Position numbers and translations under genes: made by a program
Assembly: GCF_015863205.1 (NCBI RefSeq)
Contig: NZ_JACBXQ010000001.1
Location: 372,001 to 436,000 of the forward strand
Direction of reading: 5' to 3'
Source of the DNA: Facklamia lactis
GTDB lineage: Bacteria > Bacillota > Bacilli > Lactobacillales > Aerococcaceae
DNA length: 64,000 nucleotides
Notes under the pieces: generated by a model
What the model was told of the DNA's origin: nothing
What the model saw: the letters and a program-made list of their open reading frames with translations, nothing else
Database searches by the model: none
Part shown: one piece after another, positions 23,777-34,857 of the stretch
Layout: every line of letters begins with the position of its first letter
Position numbering within the stretch: the stretch's first letter is position 1

Positions 23777-26194
23777 TTATTTATTTGGCATAAAATCATA
23801 AGGACTTAATCCTTCCATTCCAATCATCGGATCAATTTGCCAGATAGTATCTGACCTCAATTGAAGCGAAGATTCATGGGCGGGAAAAGTTTCTATATTG
23901 GCATTTACAGATTGTTCGATCGTTTTTTGATCTGCAGTCTCAGAAGTAGACTGTTTCTCGAATTGTAATTGTAGAAAGGCTTCTAAGTTAGTTTTCCGTG
24001 GTTGGAATTTCTGGGAAATAGCTTTTTTAAAACTATCCGGATTCCCTAACATCACAAGCGATTGACTTGCACGAGTAATGGCAGTATAGAGAATATCGCG
24101 GCGAAGCATTCTTGAATAAAGATCCACTAAGGGTAAAATCACTAAATCATATTCAGTTCCCTGTGCTTTATGGATCGAGCAGCAATAAGCGAGCGTTAAC
24201 TGATCTAATTCGCTCTTCTTATAGGTCAATTCAATCTCATCAAATGCGACGACCACTTCTTCTGATTTCGATTCTGTCTCCTTCGCTGTAAAGATTGAGA
24301 TAATCTTTCCAATATCCCCGTTATAAACACCCTCTTCTGCATTATTGACTAACTGAAGAACTTTATCACCCACTCGATAAATACGGTCAAAATGTTTAAT
24401 CTCTCGTCGCTTAGGTTGCGGAGGATTTAACATTTCCTGCATGATTTCATTAATCACATTAATTCCAGCAGGCCCTTTATACATAGGAGCCAAAACTTGC
24501 ATATTCTGACCCGTAAAGCCTTTCTTAACAGCAGCTGCAACGATTTGAGAAATCGCTCGTGGAATCTGTTGGCTATTACACGGAATAAAGGATCGATCTG
24601 ATTGCTTCTCTAAAAAGTCTGCTGGCAACTGCCCTTGACGAATATGATGGGCCAATTTTACAATCGAAGATCCCTCCGCTTGGCGATAAATTCTCTGCAA
24701 GGACACCGTGGGTATCTGTTGTGATGAAATCATGTCACTGAAGACCTTGCCAGGTCCAACGGAAGGCAGTTGATCCTTGTCTCCTACAAACACCACCTGC
24801 ATCTCATAGGGAATAGCTTGCATGAGCCAATTCATCAACCAGACGTCAACCATCGACATTTCATCCACAATTAAAAGTGAACCTTCAATAATGAGAGGTT
24901 CGAATTCATTCACTACAGAGTCACGTGTATAGCCAATCAAACGGTGAATCGTTGAGGCGGGTAACTGAGCCGATTCCTGCAATCGTTTGGCTGCCCGGCC
25001 TGTAGGTGCGGCTAAACGAATCGGAGTCTCTCGATTATCGGGTTGTAAATCAGCAAAGTCATAACCATGCAGAATAGCATGAAGATAAATAATCCCTTTC
25101 ACGAGTGTTGTTTTTCCAGTCCCAGGCCCGCCTGTAATAATCGACATAGGCGATTGAATCGCTAATTTAAGCGCCGCACGCTGATTAGCATCATAGGCAA
25201 TTTTCACCAACGCCATCACATCCTCAAGAGCCTCATCAATCTCTTCTTCTGTGAAACGTTCTACCAATTCATAATCCATAAATTGCTTAATCTTCTGACT
25301 TGTTCCATATTCCGCATAAAAAATAGACGGTAGTACTAAGTCTTCTCCCACCACTAGTAACTTTTCATGCGTCAAAGCTGAATCTAAAGCCTTCTCTAAT
25401 AGTTCGTCCTCTATCAAGTAAGGACGACTTGCTTCTAAAAGTTCCCGACAAGCAAGCAAGGCTCTTTTGATTTCTATATAGGTATCCCCTTCATCTAGAC
25501 TCGCTTGCGCTACGGCCATAACGAGGGCAGATTCAATTCGATGTATCGAATCAGGGCTAATTCCCAATTGTTCCGCTAACTGATCTGCCTTACGGAATCC
25601 CACCCCTTCAATTGTATCCACTAATTGGTAAGGATTTTCTTGAATTTTATCCAGAGTATGAGATTTATAAGTTTTGTAAATGCGGTCTGAAATCTTAGGT
25701 CCAAACCCCCACTCGCCTAACTTAATAAAGATTCGTTCCGTACCTTGTTGCTGCATTAAGGTGTTGCGCAAATTCAAGGCATTCTTACTAGAAAGACCAG
25801 GCACCTTATCTAAGGCTGTCGCATCGTTCAGAATCATTTCTACAGCCTTTTCTCCTAAAGTCTCGACAATTTTCGTGGCTGTTTTATCACCAATTCCTTT
25901 AAATCGTTTACTCGAAAGGTAATCAACTAACCCTTGTTCTGAACTAGGAATCAATTGTTGATAGCGGGTTGCCGCAAATTGTTCTCCATACTTCGGATGG
26001 CTAGTAATTTGACCAAAGAACTGATAAGGGGTATCAAGATGAATGGATACAAATTGGCCAGTGACCACCATTTCTTCTGCTACCAACAGATCTGTTTGAT
26101 CCATATCTACAAGAATGCGCATTACCTTATAAAAATTACTATCATTTTCAAAATAAATCGCATCCACAGTCCCAACCAGTATTTCTTCTTCCAT
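23777..26194 (-). CDS. recD2: RecD2-type ATP-dependent DNA helicase
   Basis: About 805 residues. The N-terminal OB/HhH region includes FKGIGDKTATKIVETLG and EGVGFRKADQLAEQLG. The SF1B helicase core has Walker A ITGGPGTGKTTLVKG, motif Ia APTGRAAKRL, Walker B LLIVDEMSMVD, motif III FVGDKDQLPSVGPG and the late SIHKAQGTEYD and LYTAITRA motifs. RecD2 works without RecBC in Firmicutes, in replication-fork repair and mismatch-repair support. The start is the ATG at 26194; a GTG four codons earlier is also open. Confidence 0.95.
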   Translation of the reverse strand: MEEEILVGTVDAIYFENDSNFYKVMRILVDMDQTDLLVAEEMVVTGQFVSIHLDTPYQFFGQITSHPKYGEQFAATRYQQLIPSSEQGLVDYLSSKRFKGIGDKTATKIVETLGEKAVEMILNDATALDKVPGLSSKNALNLRNTLMQQQGTERIFIKLGEWGFGPKISDRIYKTYKSHTLDKIQENPYQLVDTIEGVGFRKADQLAEQLGISPDSIHRIESALVMAVAQASLDEGDTYIEIKRALLACRELLEASRPYLIEDELLEKALDSALTHEKLLVVGEDLVLPSIFYAEYGTSQKIKQFMDYELVERFTEEEIDEALEDVMALVKIAYDANQRAALKLAIQSPMSIITGGPGTGKTTLVKGIIYLHAILHGYDFADLQPDNRETPIRLAAPTGRAAKRLQESAQLPASTIHRLIGYTRDSVVNEFEPLIIEGSLLIVDEMSMVDVWLMNWLMQAIPYEMQVVFVGDKDQLPSVGPGKVFSDMISSQQIPTVSLQRIYRQAEGSSIVKLAHHIRQGQLPADFLEKQSDRSFIPCNSQQIPRAISQIVAAAVKKGFTGQNMQVLAPMYKGPAGINVINEIMQEMLNPPQPKRREIKHFDRIYRVGDKVLQLVNNAEEGVYNGDIGKIISIFTAKETESKSEEVVVAFDEIELTYKKSELDQLTLAYCCSIHKAQGTEYDLVILPLVDLYSRMLRRDILYTAITRASQSLVMLGNPDSFKKAISQKFQPRKTNLEAFLQLQFEKQSTSETADQKTIEQSVNANIETFPAHESSLQLRSDTIWQIDPMIGMEGLSPYDFMPNK

Positions 26195-26273
26195 CTTCTC
26201 ACCCACTTTCTAATCATTTATTATAGCAAAGCTCGAATGAAGTTTAAATGAATCATCCCCACCAATCAAAAAA

Positions 26274-26297
26274 ACCAGCAAAGATCTCTCTGCTGGT
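26274..26297 (-). terminator. mnmA terminator
   Basis: ACCAGCA/TGCTGGT stem (26274-26297) followed by seven T on the minus strand. Confidence 0.75.
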
Positions 26298-26306
26298 GCT
26301 TTTAAA

Positions 26307-27470
<1,164 letters not shown>

Positions 27471-27476
27471 TCAATT

Positions 27477-27513
27477 TAAAAACGAACTTGCCCTCTAAGA
27501 GAAGTTCGTTCAA
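27477..27513 (-). terminator. Terminator between DUF1831 and mnmA
   Basis: AACGAACTT and AAGTTCGTT arms (27481-27510). TTTTTAAATT follows on the minus strand. Confidence 0.65.
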
Positions 27514-27536
27514 AAATCATTCAAATGTATAATTGA

Positions 27537-27872
27537 TTATACTTCAACTAAGACTTGGCGGTCAACAAATCCATCAAAGATAAAGTTAATTTTCTCGATT
27601 ACCATTTCATTGTTTGCTAAGTTAAAAACATTAACCCCTTGTAAACCATTGTTATTTACAGTTGATATTTTGATTCCCTGAAGATTGTGATTCACTGTCA
27701 CCTTTAAGACCAATCCTGTTCGGTGTGTTGAATCTAATTCTCGTTTATAGAGATAGTTGCCCCCTCTTGTTTCCTGAAAGCCATTATCTCGTAAGGTATA
27801 TGGTTTACATTCAGGATGGATCTTAAACGTTCGATTGAACCCCCTCAAAGTTGCCTGATCTGCAAATGCCAT
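27537..27872 (-). CDS. DUF1831 family protein
   Basis: A 111-residue protein resembling the DUF1831 family of Lactobacillales as I remember it (KPYTLRDNGFQETRGGNY, TVNHNLQGIKISTVNNNGLQ and the terminal helix INFIFDGFVDRQVLVEV). These genes regularly sit beside a cysteine desulfurase, as here: only three bases separate it from the desulfurase upstream. That suggests a role in sulfur transfer or tRNA thiolation, but no activity is established. No cysteine except C22 is present, so it is unlikely to be a sulfur relay itself. Confidence 0.85.
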   Translation of the reverse strand: MAFADQATLRGFNRTFKIHPECKPYTLRDNGFQETRGGNYLYKRELDSTHRTGLVLKVTVNHNLQGIKISTVNNNGLQGVNVFNLANNEMVIEKINFIFDGFVDRQVLVEV

Positions 27873-27875
27873 GTA

Positions 27876-29027
27876 TCATCCACTCCTCTTCTTCAATTTT
27901 GTTAATGCCTTTATTAATTGATCAATTTCTTCTGTCTGAGTATTTTTACCAAAAGAAATTCTCAGACTCTCAGCCCATAAGTCTGCTTGTTCTGGATAAT
28001 AAGCTTTCAAAACCTTGCTAGGTTTCACACTCCCCGCTGAGCAGGCAGATCCGGCTGAAATATAAATACCTTCTAAATCTAATTGAATAATCACTTGGCT
28101 CGCGAGATACCCCTTTAACCAAATATTATGAATCCGCTGATTATGGTGTTGGATATCCCCATTCCGTTGATAGTCAATTCCGGTTTTGTCTAATTCTTCA
28201 AAAAAATAATTCGTTAAATGAGCAAAATGCTGTTCTAATTGATGAGCATCATGGGTAAGAAGCTTTACGGCTTCGACCATTCCTCGTATATAGGGTATGT
28301 TTTCCGTTCCAGAACGCATGGCATGTTCCTGTCCGCCTCCATGGAGCATGGGGTGTAAAATCATATCCGGATTCCATGGTTGATAGACTAAGAAACCAAT
28401 TCCCTTAGGGGCATAGAATTTATGACCCGATCCAGTAAACGAAGTGCAACACAGACTACTCGCATCCGTTTCCATATAACCAACAGCTTGAGTGGAGTCA
28501 ACATGAAACCAAATATTTCGCTCTTGCGCATATTGACCGAGAGCTCGGATCGGTAAAAGAGATCCTAGCTCATTATTAACAGCCATCACCGTCCATCCGA
28601 TAGTCTGGTCATGACTTGCTTCGATAAACTGCGAAAGATGAAATTGATGGTCTGCAGCAGGATAAATCCGCGTCACTTCAAATCCTTCTGTTTCTAGATT
28701 TGCCAAGGTTTTATCTACAGCTGAATGTTCAATCGCTGTCGTCACAATATGATTCCCTAAACCTAATTCCTTCGCTCGTTTAGCTTGTGATATTAAGGCC
28801 CAATTAATGGCTTCCGTTGCTCCAGAGGTAAAATAAACTTGAGCCTCTTCACCCACTCCTAAGCATTCTTTCAACTCACGTCGAGCCACTGTTAAGAAAT
28901 GTTTAGATGTTTTCCCAATTCGATAAGTGGCAGAAGGATTTCCAAAATCTTCAGTCAAACTTTGACTAATAAGTGCTTGAACTCGCGGATCAACAGGGGT
29001 TGTCGCTGCATAATCTAAGTATATCAT
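27876..29027 (-). CDS. Cysteine desulfurase (MnmA-associated)
   Basis: A 383-residue fold-type I PLP enzyme. The PLP Lys is K203 in GSGHKFYAPKG. Catalytic Cys329 lies in a short loop, SAGSACSAGS. It starts LDYAATTPVD as usual for the NifS/IscS family. It converts L-cysteine to alanine and passes persulfide sulfur on. The order desulfurase, DUF1831, mnmA suggests it serves tRNA U34 thiolation (the YrvO-like role). It is divergent from rarA across 156 bp. A second, distinct desulfurase is encoded at 60357-61511. Confidence 0.95.
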   Translation of the reverse strand: MIYLDYAATTPVDPRVQALISQSLTEDFGNPSATYRIGKTSKHFLTVARRELKECLGVGEEAQVYFTSGATEAINWALISQAKRAKELGLGNHIVTTAIEHSAVDKTLANLETEGFEVTRIYPAADHQFHLSQFIEASHDQTIGWTVMAVNNELGSLLPIRALGQYAQERNIWFHVDSTQAVGYMETDASSLCCTSFTGSGHKFYAPKGIGFLVYQPWNPDMILHPMLHGGGQEHAMRSGTENIPYIRGMVEAVKLLTHDAHQLEQHFAHLTNYFFEELDKTGIDYQRNGDIQHHNQRIHNIWLKGYLASQVIIQLDLEGIYISAGSACSAGSVKPSKVLKAYYPEQADLWAESLRISFGKNTQTEEIDQLIKALTKLKKRSG

Positions 29028-29183
29028 TAAACCAACTTCCTTACTTTACAATCTCACTTGCATTATAACGTATTTATAGACTTTTGTATGCAAACTTATC
29101 TTAATTTAATAAAATAGCGGACATCTTTTTAAAGCTGGGAGGGAATATGCTACAATACATTTACTAATAAAGGAGGCTTTCAA

Positions 29184-30455
29184 ATGCAGCAACCCTTAGC
29201 TTTCCGAATGAGACCGACACATATTGATCAAGTTTTAGGGCAAGAGCACCTAGTGGGACCCGGTAAAATTATACGCCGTATGGTTGAAGCTAAACGACTC
29301 TCTTCCATGATACTCTATGGACCTCCCGGCACAGGCAAAACAAGTATTGCCGCAGCAATCGCAGGAACTACCCGATATGCCTTCCGCCAACTCAATGCCG
29401 CGACCGATGCCAAGAAAGACTTAGAAGTAGTCGTTGCCGAAGCCAAGATGTCAGGAACCGTTATCCTTCTCTTAGATGAAATTCACCGTTTAAATAAAGT
29501 GAAACAGGATTATTTACTCCCTCACTTAGAGAATGGGAGAATTATCCTGATTGGAGCCACGACAGAGAACCCCTATATTGCGATCAATCCAGCGATTCGT
29601 TCGCGTGCTCAAATCTTTGAAGTGAAACCTCTCACGCCAGATCAAATTAAATTGGGCCTCCAAAGAGCCATTGAAGATCCAGAACAAGGCTTAGGAAACT
29701 ATTCTCTAGCCATCGATGACACCACTCTCACCCATTTCTCAACCGTCACTAACGGAGATATTCGTTCTGCCCTTAATGCACTCGAATTAGCCGTTCTGTC
29801 TACACCAGAAAACGAAGAAGGACAAATTGTTATTACAGCTGACATTGCAGCAGAATGTCTGCAACATAAACGATTAACACATGATAAAGATGGCGATGCC
29901 CATTATGATGTGATCTCTGCTTTGCAGAAATCCATTCGGGGTTCTGATGTGGATGCCGCCCTCTATTACTTAGCCATTCTATTAGAAGCAGGAGAACTCA
30001 TCATTGCTTGCCGTCGCCTGCTAGTGATCGCCTATGAAGATATTGGTTTTGGAAACCCTCAGGCCACTCAAAGAACTGTCGCTGCTGTAGAAGCTGCTGA
30101 GAAGTTAGGCTTACCTGAAGCCAAAATCCCTTTAGCCTTTGCGGTAACAGACCTTGCCTTGAGCCCTAAATCTAATACCTCATATCGTGCAATCAACCAA
30201 GCTATGGCTGACATTCAAGCTGGAAATACTGGTCCCGTTCCCGATCATCTAAAAGATAGCCATTATTCAGGGGCAAAACAATTAGGCCGAGGTGTGGGAT
30301 ACCAAAATCCACACAACTTCCCCTATCATTATGTTCAGCAACAATACCTACCCGATAAACTCAAAGACCGTCACTACTTCCAGGCTGATCCTACTGGTAA
30401 ATATGAAACAGCTATCGCAAATTTTTATGAGAATCTAAAAAAGCCAAAAACTTAA
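29184..30455 (+). CDS. rarA: Replication-associated recombination protein RarA
   Basis: A 423-residue AAA+ ATPase of the clamp-loader-like MgsA/RarA/WRNIP1 family. It shows Walker A GPPGTGKTS (about 46-54), Walker B LLLDEIHRLN, sensor 1 GATTENP and the Arg-finger region RSRAQIFEV. The C-terminal tetramerisation domain includes YEDIGFGNPQA and HYSGAKQLGRGVGY. It acts at stalled replication forks. AAAGGAGG precedes the ATG. 6S RNA follows it, an arrangement seen in other Firmicutes. Confidence 0.96.
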   Translation: MQQPLAFRMRPTHIDQVLGQEHLVGPGKIIRRMVEAKRLSSMILYGPPGTGKTSIAAAIAGTTRYAFRQLNAATDAKKDLEVVVAEAKMSGTVILLLDEIHRLNKVKQDYLLPHLENGRIILIGATTENPYIAINPAIRSRAQIFEVKPLTPDQIKLGLQRAIEDPEQGLGNYSLAIDDTTLTHFSTVTNGDIRSALNALELAVLSTPENEEGQIVITADIAAECLQHKRLTHDKDGDAHYDVISALQKSIRGSDVDAALYYLAILLEAGELIIACRRLLVIAYEDIGFGNPQATQRTVAAVEAAEKLGLPEAKIPLAFAVTDLALSPKSNTSYRAINQAMADIQAGNTGPVPDHLKDSHYSGAKQLGRGVGYQNPHNFPYHYVQQQYLPDKLKDRHYFQADPTGKYETAIANFYENLKKPKT

Positions 30456-30505
30456 ACGTTATTCTGATCGAATTGTAAATGTTTTCAATTTTTCGAACAA
30501 AATAG

Positions 30506-30533
30506 TTGCAATTCACTTTAGGCATGCTATACT
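30506..30533 (+). promoter_or_regulatory. 6S RNA promoter
   Basis: TTGCAA (30506-30511), 16-bp spacer, TATACT (30528-30533). Confidence 0.75.
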
Positions 30534-30539
30534 AAGACC

Positions 30540-30760
30540 ATAGGAAATATATCTAAGGTGTTCGAGAAGTATTCAGTGTGTTGACCGAACATTATCTATT
30601 TTGGGATCCTATGAGTAAATTCTAATGGCAAGCCATCGCACGTGGAAGCCAGGAAGAATTTATGTGGAGCCCACCTGTTGCTAGCGGGTTCAACCTAGCT
30701 ATATTGAGACGGCACCACTGGATATATTTCAAAGGATTGGCATTTGCCAATCCTTTTTCT
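30540..30760 (+). ncRNA. ssrS: 6S RNA (RNA polymerase-binding)
   Basis: A non-coding interval directly behind rarA with its own promoter and terminator. GAAATATATC (30544-30553) pairs perfectly with GATATATTTC (30721-30730), giving a long closing stem. Further pairing (GTTCG with CGAAC and others) surrounds an open central region, the promoter-mimicking shape of 6S RNA. The length of about 200 nt and the location match. The RNA binds sigma-A RNA polymerase in stationary phase. Recognition is by shape and neighbourhood, not by alignment. Confidence 0.78.
30734..30760 (+). terminator. 6S RNA terminator
   Basis: GGATTGGC-attt-GCCAATCC (30734-30753) followed by TTTTTCTTT. Confidence 0.85.
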
Positions 30761-30816
30761 TTATTATAAGATTTGTATATTACTAATTTCACCCTAACAG
30801 AAAGAGGTGCCCACCT

Positions 30817-31699
<883 letters not shown>

Positions 31700-32905
31700 T
31701 TAGTTAGCTTTTAAACGTTCTACATCACGAGCGATCGCAATTTCTTCGTTCGTTGGAATATTAATAACCGTTACGGTAGAATCATCGGTTGAAATAATGG
31801 CTTCATCACGTGTATTATTACGTTCTGAATCAATCTTAACACCCATGTATTCAAAGTTTTTCATTACAATTTCGCGCGTTTCTTTAGAGTTTTCTCCAAT
31901 TCCTGCTGTGAAGACAACAACGTCCACTCCGTTCATAATCGCAACGTATTGTCCCACATATTTAATCACGCGGTTATAGAAAATATCTAAGGCAGTTTGT
32001 GCACGTTCATTACCTGCTTCCGCTGCTTCTTCTACATCACGCATATCACTAGACACGCCTGAAAGCCCTAATAAACCTGATTTTTTATTGAAGATATTGA
32101 TTACTTCATTAATATCTGAAATGCCTTCTTTTTCCATAATAAATGGAATCACAGATGCATCAATATCACCCGTACGAGTTCCCATTGTAACTCCAGCTAA
32201 TGGAGTGAATCCCATTGATGTATCAATTGATTCACCATTCTTAACCGCTGTAATCGAAGCGCCATTTCCTAAATGACAAGTAATAATACGCAAGTCTTCG
32301 ATTGGTTTGCCAACGATTTCTGCCGCACGGTGTGCTACAAATTGATGGCTGGTTCCGTGCGCACCATATTTACGCACTGAGTAGTTCTCGTAAAATTCAT
32401 AAGGTAAGCTGTATAAGTAATTTTCAGCTGGCATGGTAGTGTGGAATGACGTATCAAAAACAGCAGCCATTGTCGCATGAGGTAATTTTTCTTGGAAGAC
32501 ACGCATTACGACTGCTTCAGCAGGATTATGTAAGGGTGCAAATTCTGCTAAATCTTCAACATTTTTAATTAATTCTTCATTTACTAAAGTAGATTCCTTA
32601 TAGATTTCTCCCCCTGCTACAACACGGTGGCCAACCCCTTTGATTTCTTCAAAGTCTTGGATGATCCCTAATTCTAAAAGGTTACTTAATAACAATTCAA
32701 CTGCACGTGAATGATCTGCAATTTCTTCAGTTAAAGTGAATTTTTGGCTTTGTCCTTCAGCATCTGTATATTTAATTTCTAGATTTCCTTCAGCTAAACC
32801 AATACGTTCTACTAAACCTTTAGAAATAACTGTTTCTTCTGGCATTTCAATAATTTGGAATTTCAAACTAGAAGAACCAGCATTAATCGCCATTGTTTTT
32901 GACAT
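31700..32905 (-). CDS. ackA: Acetate kinase
   Basis: 401 residues from the ATG at 32905. The opening [13 protein letters not shown] is the ASKHA phosphate-binding loop. [10 protein letters not shown], the active-site [27 protein letters not shown] and FTAGIGENS complete the acetate kinase pattern. It makes ATP from acetyl phosphate during mixed-acid fermentation. The frame extends 30 bases upstream, but GGGGAATTG is placed for the shorter form. Promoter candidate: TTTACG (32968-32973), 18 bp, TATAAT (32944-32949). It ends at a strong terminator before pyrR. Confidence 0.96.
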   Translation of the reverse strand: MSKTMAINAGSSSLKFQIIEMPEETVISKGLVERIGLAEGNLEIKYTDAEGQSQKFTLTEEIADHSRAVELLLSNLLELGIIQDFEEIKGVGHRVVAGGEIYKESTLVNEELIKNVEDLAEFAPLHNPAEAVVMRVFQEKLPHATMAAVFDTSFHTTMPAENYLYSLPYEFYENYSVRKYGAHGTSHQFVAHRAAEIVGKPIEDLRIITCHLGNGASITAVKNGESIDTSMGFTPLAGVTMGTRTGDIDASVIPFIMEKEGISDINEVINIFNKKSGLLGLSGVSSDMRDVEEAAEAGNERAQTALDIFYNRVIKYVGQYVAIMNGVDVVVFTAGIGENSKETREIVMKNFEYMGVKIDSERNNTRDEAIISTDDSTVTVINIPTNEEIAIARDVERLKAN

Positions 32906-33022
32906 TGAACAATTCCCCATTTCTTTTTTGATCATATGGGTTAATTATAACATGTAATTAGTGAAATCGTAAACAATATTCCCAAAATCTTTGCATCCGC
33001 TCACATGACTTTAATAACAAAA

Positions 33023-33045
33023 CTGCAAGCCAATCAGACTTGCAG
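33023..33045 (-). terminator. Terminator of the ABC exporter pair
   Basis: CTGCAAG/CTTGCAG stem followed by TTTTGTT on the minus strand. Confidence 0.65.
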
Positions 33046-33054
33046 CACAAAACA

Positions 33055-34857
33055 CTAGTATTCCATATGAATATCAGCAGGGGTATGTTCATTAAATTGA
33101 CTATTATAGAGATCAGCATAGAATCCTTCTGCTGCTAGTAGGGAATCATGAGTCCCCTTTTCAATAATATTTCCATCTTGCATAACTAGAATTAAATCGG
33201 CATTCCGAATTGTCGATAAACGGTGGGCTATGACAAAGGATGTGCGGCCCTCCATCACCTTATCCATAGCTTCTTGGATTAATTTCTCTAAGCGAGTGTC
33301 GACGGATGATGTTGCTTCATCCAGAATGAGGATATCTGGATCCGAAAGGACAGCACGGGCAATGGTCATTAACTGCTTCTGACCGAGCGAAATGTTATTC
33401 GCCTCCTCATTAATTTCCATCTGATACCCATTCGGTAGGGTCTTAATAAAGTGATCCACATTCGCAATCTTAGCAGCCTCTTGAACATGATAATCTTGAG
33501 CCTCTAAATCGCCAAAGCGGATATTCTCCATAATAGTATCCGTATAAAGCCAAGCATCCTGAAGCACCATTCCAAAGTGCTTCCGTAATTCATTACGAGA
33601 AACATCTTGAATATCTACTCCATCAATTAAAATTGCTCCACTGTTAATTTCATAGAAACGCATTAACAGATTAATTAGGGTCGTCTTACCCGCTCCTGTT
33701 GGGCCAACCACTGCCACCGTTTCTCCGGGCTCAACTTTAAAAGAGATATCCTTCATGAGTGGCTTTTCCGGATCATAACCAAAACGGACATTTCGAAATT
33801 CCACTTCTCCTCTGACCTTCTCAGGAAGTGTTTGAATCACCTCTCGATTAGTTTCCTCTGCTTCATCTAAAAAGTCAAATACCCGATAAGAAGCTGAAAA
33901 AGCTGACTGAATCACACCTGTTAATTGTGAAATCATTTGAATCGGTTGATTCACTTGAAAAACATAGGAAATGAAGGCCATTAAGTTCCCTACAGTTAAT
34001 GCGCCAGCAAAAACTTGGAAAAGTCCTACAATTGCCACAGCCAGATAACCCAAGTTCGCAATCAAAACCATAAAAGGCATCATCATCGCTGAAATAAAAC
34101 TTGCCTTAAACCCAATATTTCGTAAATTTAAATTCCGTTCGATAAAAACATCAATCGATTCATCTTGCATACCAAAGACTTTCAATTCCGTAAAACCTGA
34201 AAGTTGCTCTTGAGCAAAACCAAACAAATGTCCCAAGGTATGTGACTGTTCATTAAAGGCAGGCTGTGATTTTTTCAAAATATAGCGAGCCACAAACATT
34301 GATAATGGCATAATCAGGACGAGAACAATGGCTAACTTCCAATGAATCCAGAACATCATGACAACCGCAAAGCTGATTCCTAGCACGCCATTGACCAATT
34401 GTATGAAACTTTGCTGTAAAGCATTCGAAATTGAATCCACATCATTGGTCATCTTAGAAAGGATATCTCCGGTTTCTTCTGAATCAAAGTAAGAAACCGG
34501 TAATTGATTCACTTTATCAGATAAATCTTTCCTTAAATCATAAATTGAATTCTGAACAACATTCGTTAGAAAAAATTGTCCCAAATAACTAGATCCATAG
34601 AAAAAGACCCCTCGAATTGCATAAACAATCAAAACATATCGTATATAGGCAAAATCAACTCCCGCCCCTGGCACATTATGAGACATATCTACCACATTTT
34701 CAGTCAATCTTGTAATAGCTAAACCAAAAATATAAGGTTCCAAAGCATTCGAAACCATCATAATGACCGTTGCTAACATCGCCCCAAAAAACTGTAGTTT
34801 ATAAGGCTTCATATAATGCCACAGACGACGGATCACAAACATTCTATTCTTTTTCAA
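33055..34857 (-). CDS. Heterodimeric ABC exporter, subunit B
   Basis: A 600-residue type IV ABC exporter half: six membrane helices (about 20-310) and a nucleotide-binding domain. Walker A is GPTGAGKTT. Walker B with the catalytic Glu is ILILDEATSSVD. The signature is ISLGQKQ rather than LSGGQ. The start is TTG at 34857, nine bases after GAGGAGG; the ATG five codons on is too far from it. The gene overlaps subunit A by 14 bases. The two halves have complementary non-canonical sites, as in LmrCD, BmrCD and TM287/288 drug exporters. The substrate is unknown. Confidence 0.9.
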   Translation of the reverse strand: MKKNRMFVIRRLWHYMKPYKLQFFGAMLATVIMMVSNALEPYIFGLAITRLTENVVDMSHNVPGAGVDFAYIRYVLIVYAIRGVFFYGSSYLGQFFLTNVVQNSIYDLRKDLSDKVNQLPVSYFDSEETGDILSKMTNDVDSISNALQQSFIQLVNGVLGISFAVVMMFWIHWKLAIVLVLIMPLSMFVARYILKKSQPAFNEQSHTLGHLFGFAQEQLSGFTELKVFGMQDESIDVFIERNLNLRNIGFKASFISAMMMPFMVLIANLGYLAVAIVGLFQVFAGALTVGNLMAFISYVFQVNQPIQMISQLTGVIQSAFSASYRVFDFLDEAEETNREVIQTLPEKVRGEVEFRNVRFGYDPEKPLMKDISFKVEPGETVAVVGPTGAGKTTLINLLMRFYEINSGAILIDGVDIQDVSRNELRKHFGMVLQDAWLYTDTIMENIRFGDLEAQDYHVQEAAKIANVDHFIKTLPNGYQMEINEEANNISLGQKQLMTIARAVLSDPDILILDEATSSVDTRLEKLIQEAMDKVMEGRTSFVIAHRLSTIRNADLILVMQDGNIIEKGTHDSLLAAEGFYADLYNSQFNEHTPADIHMEY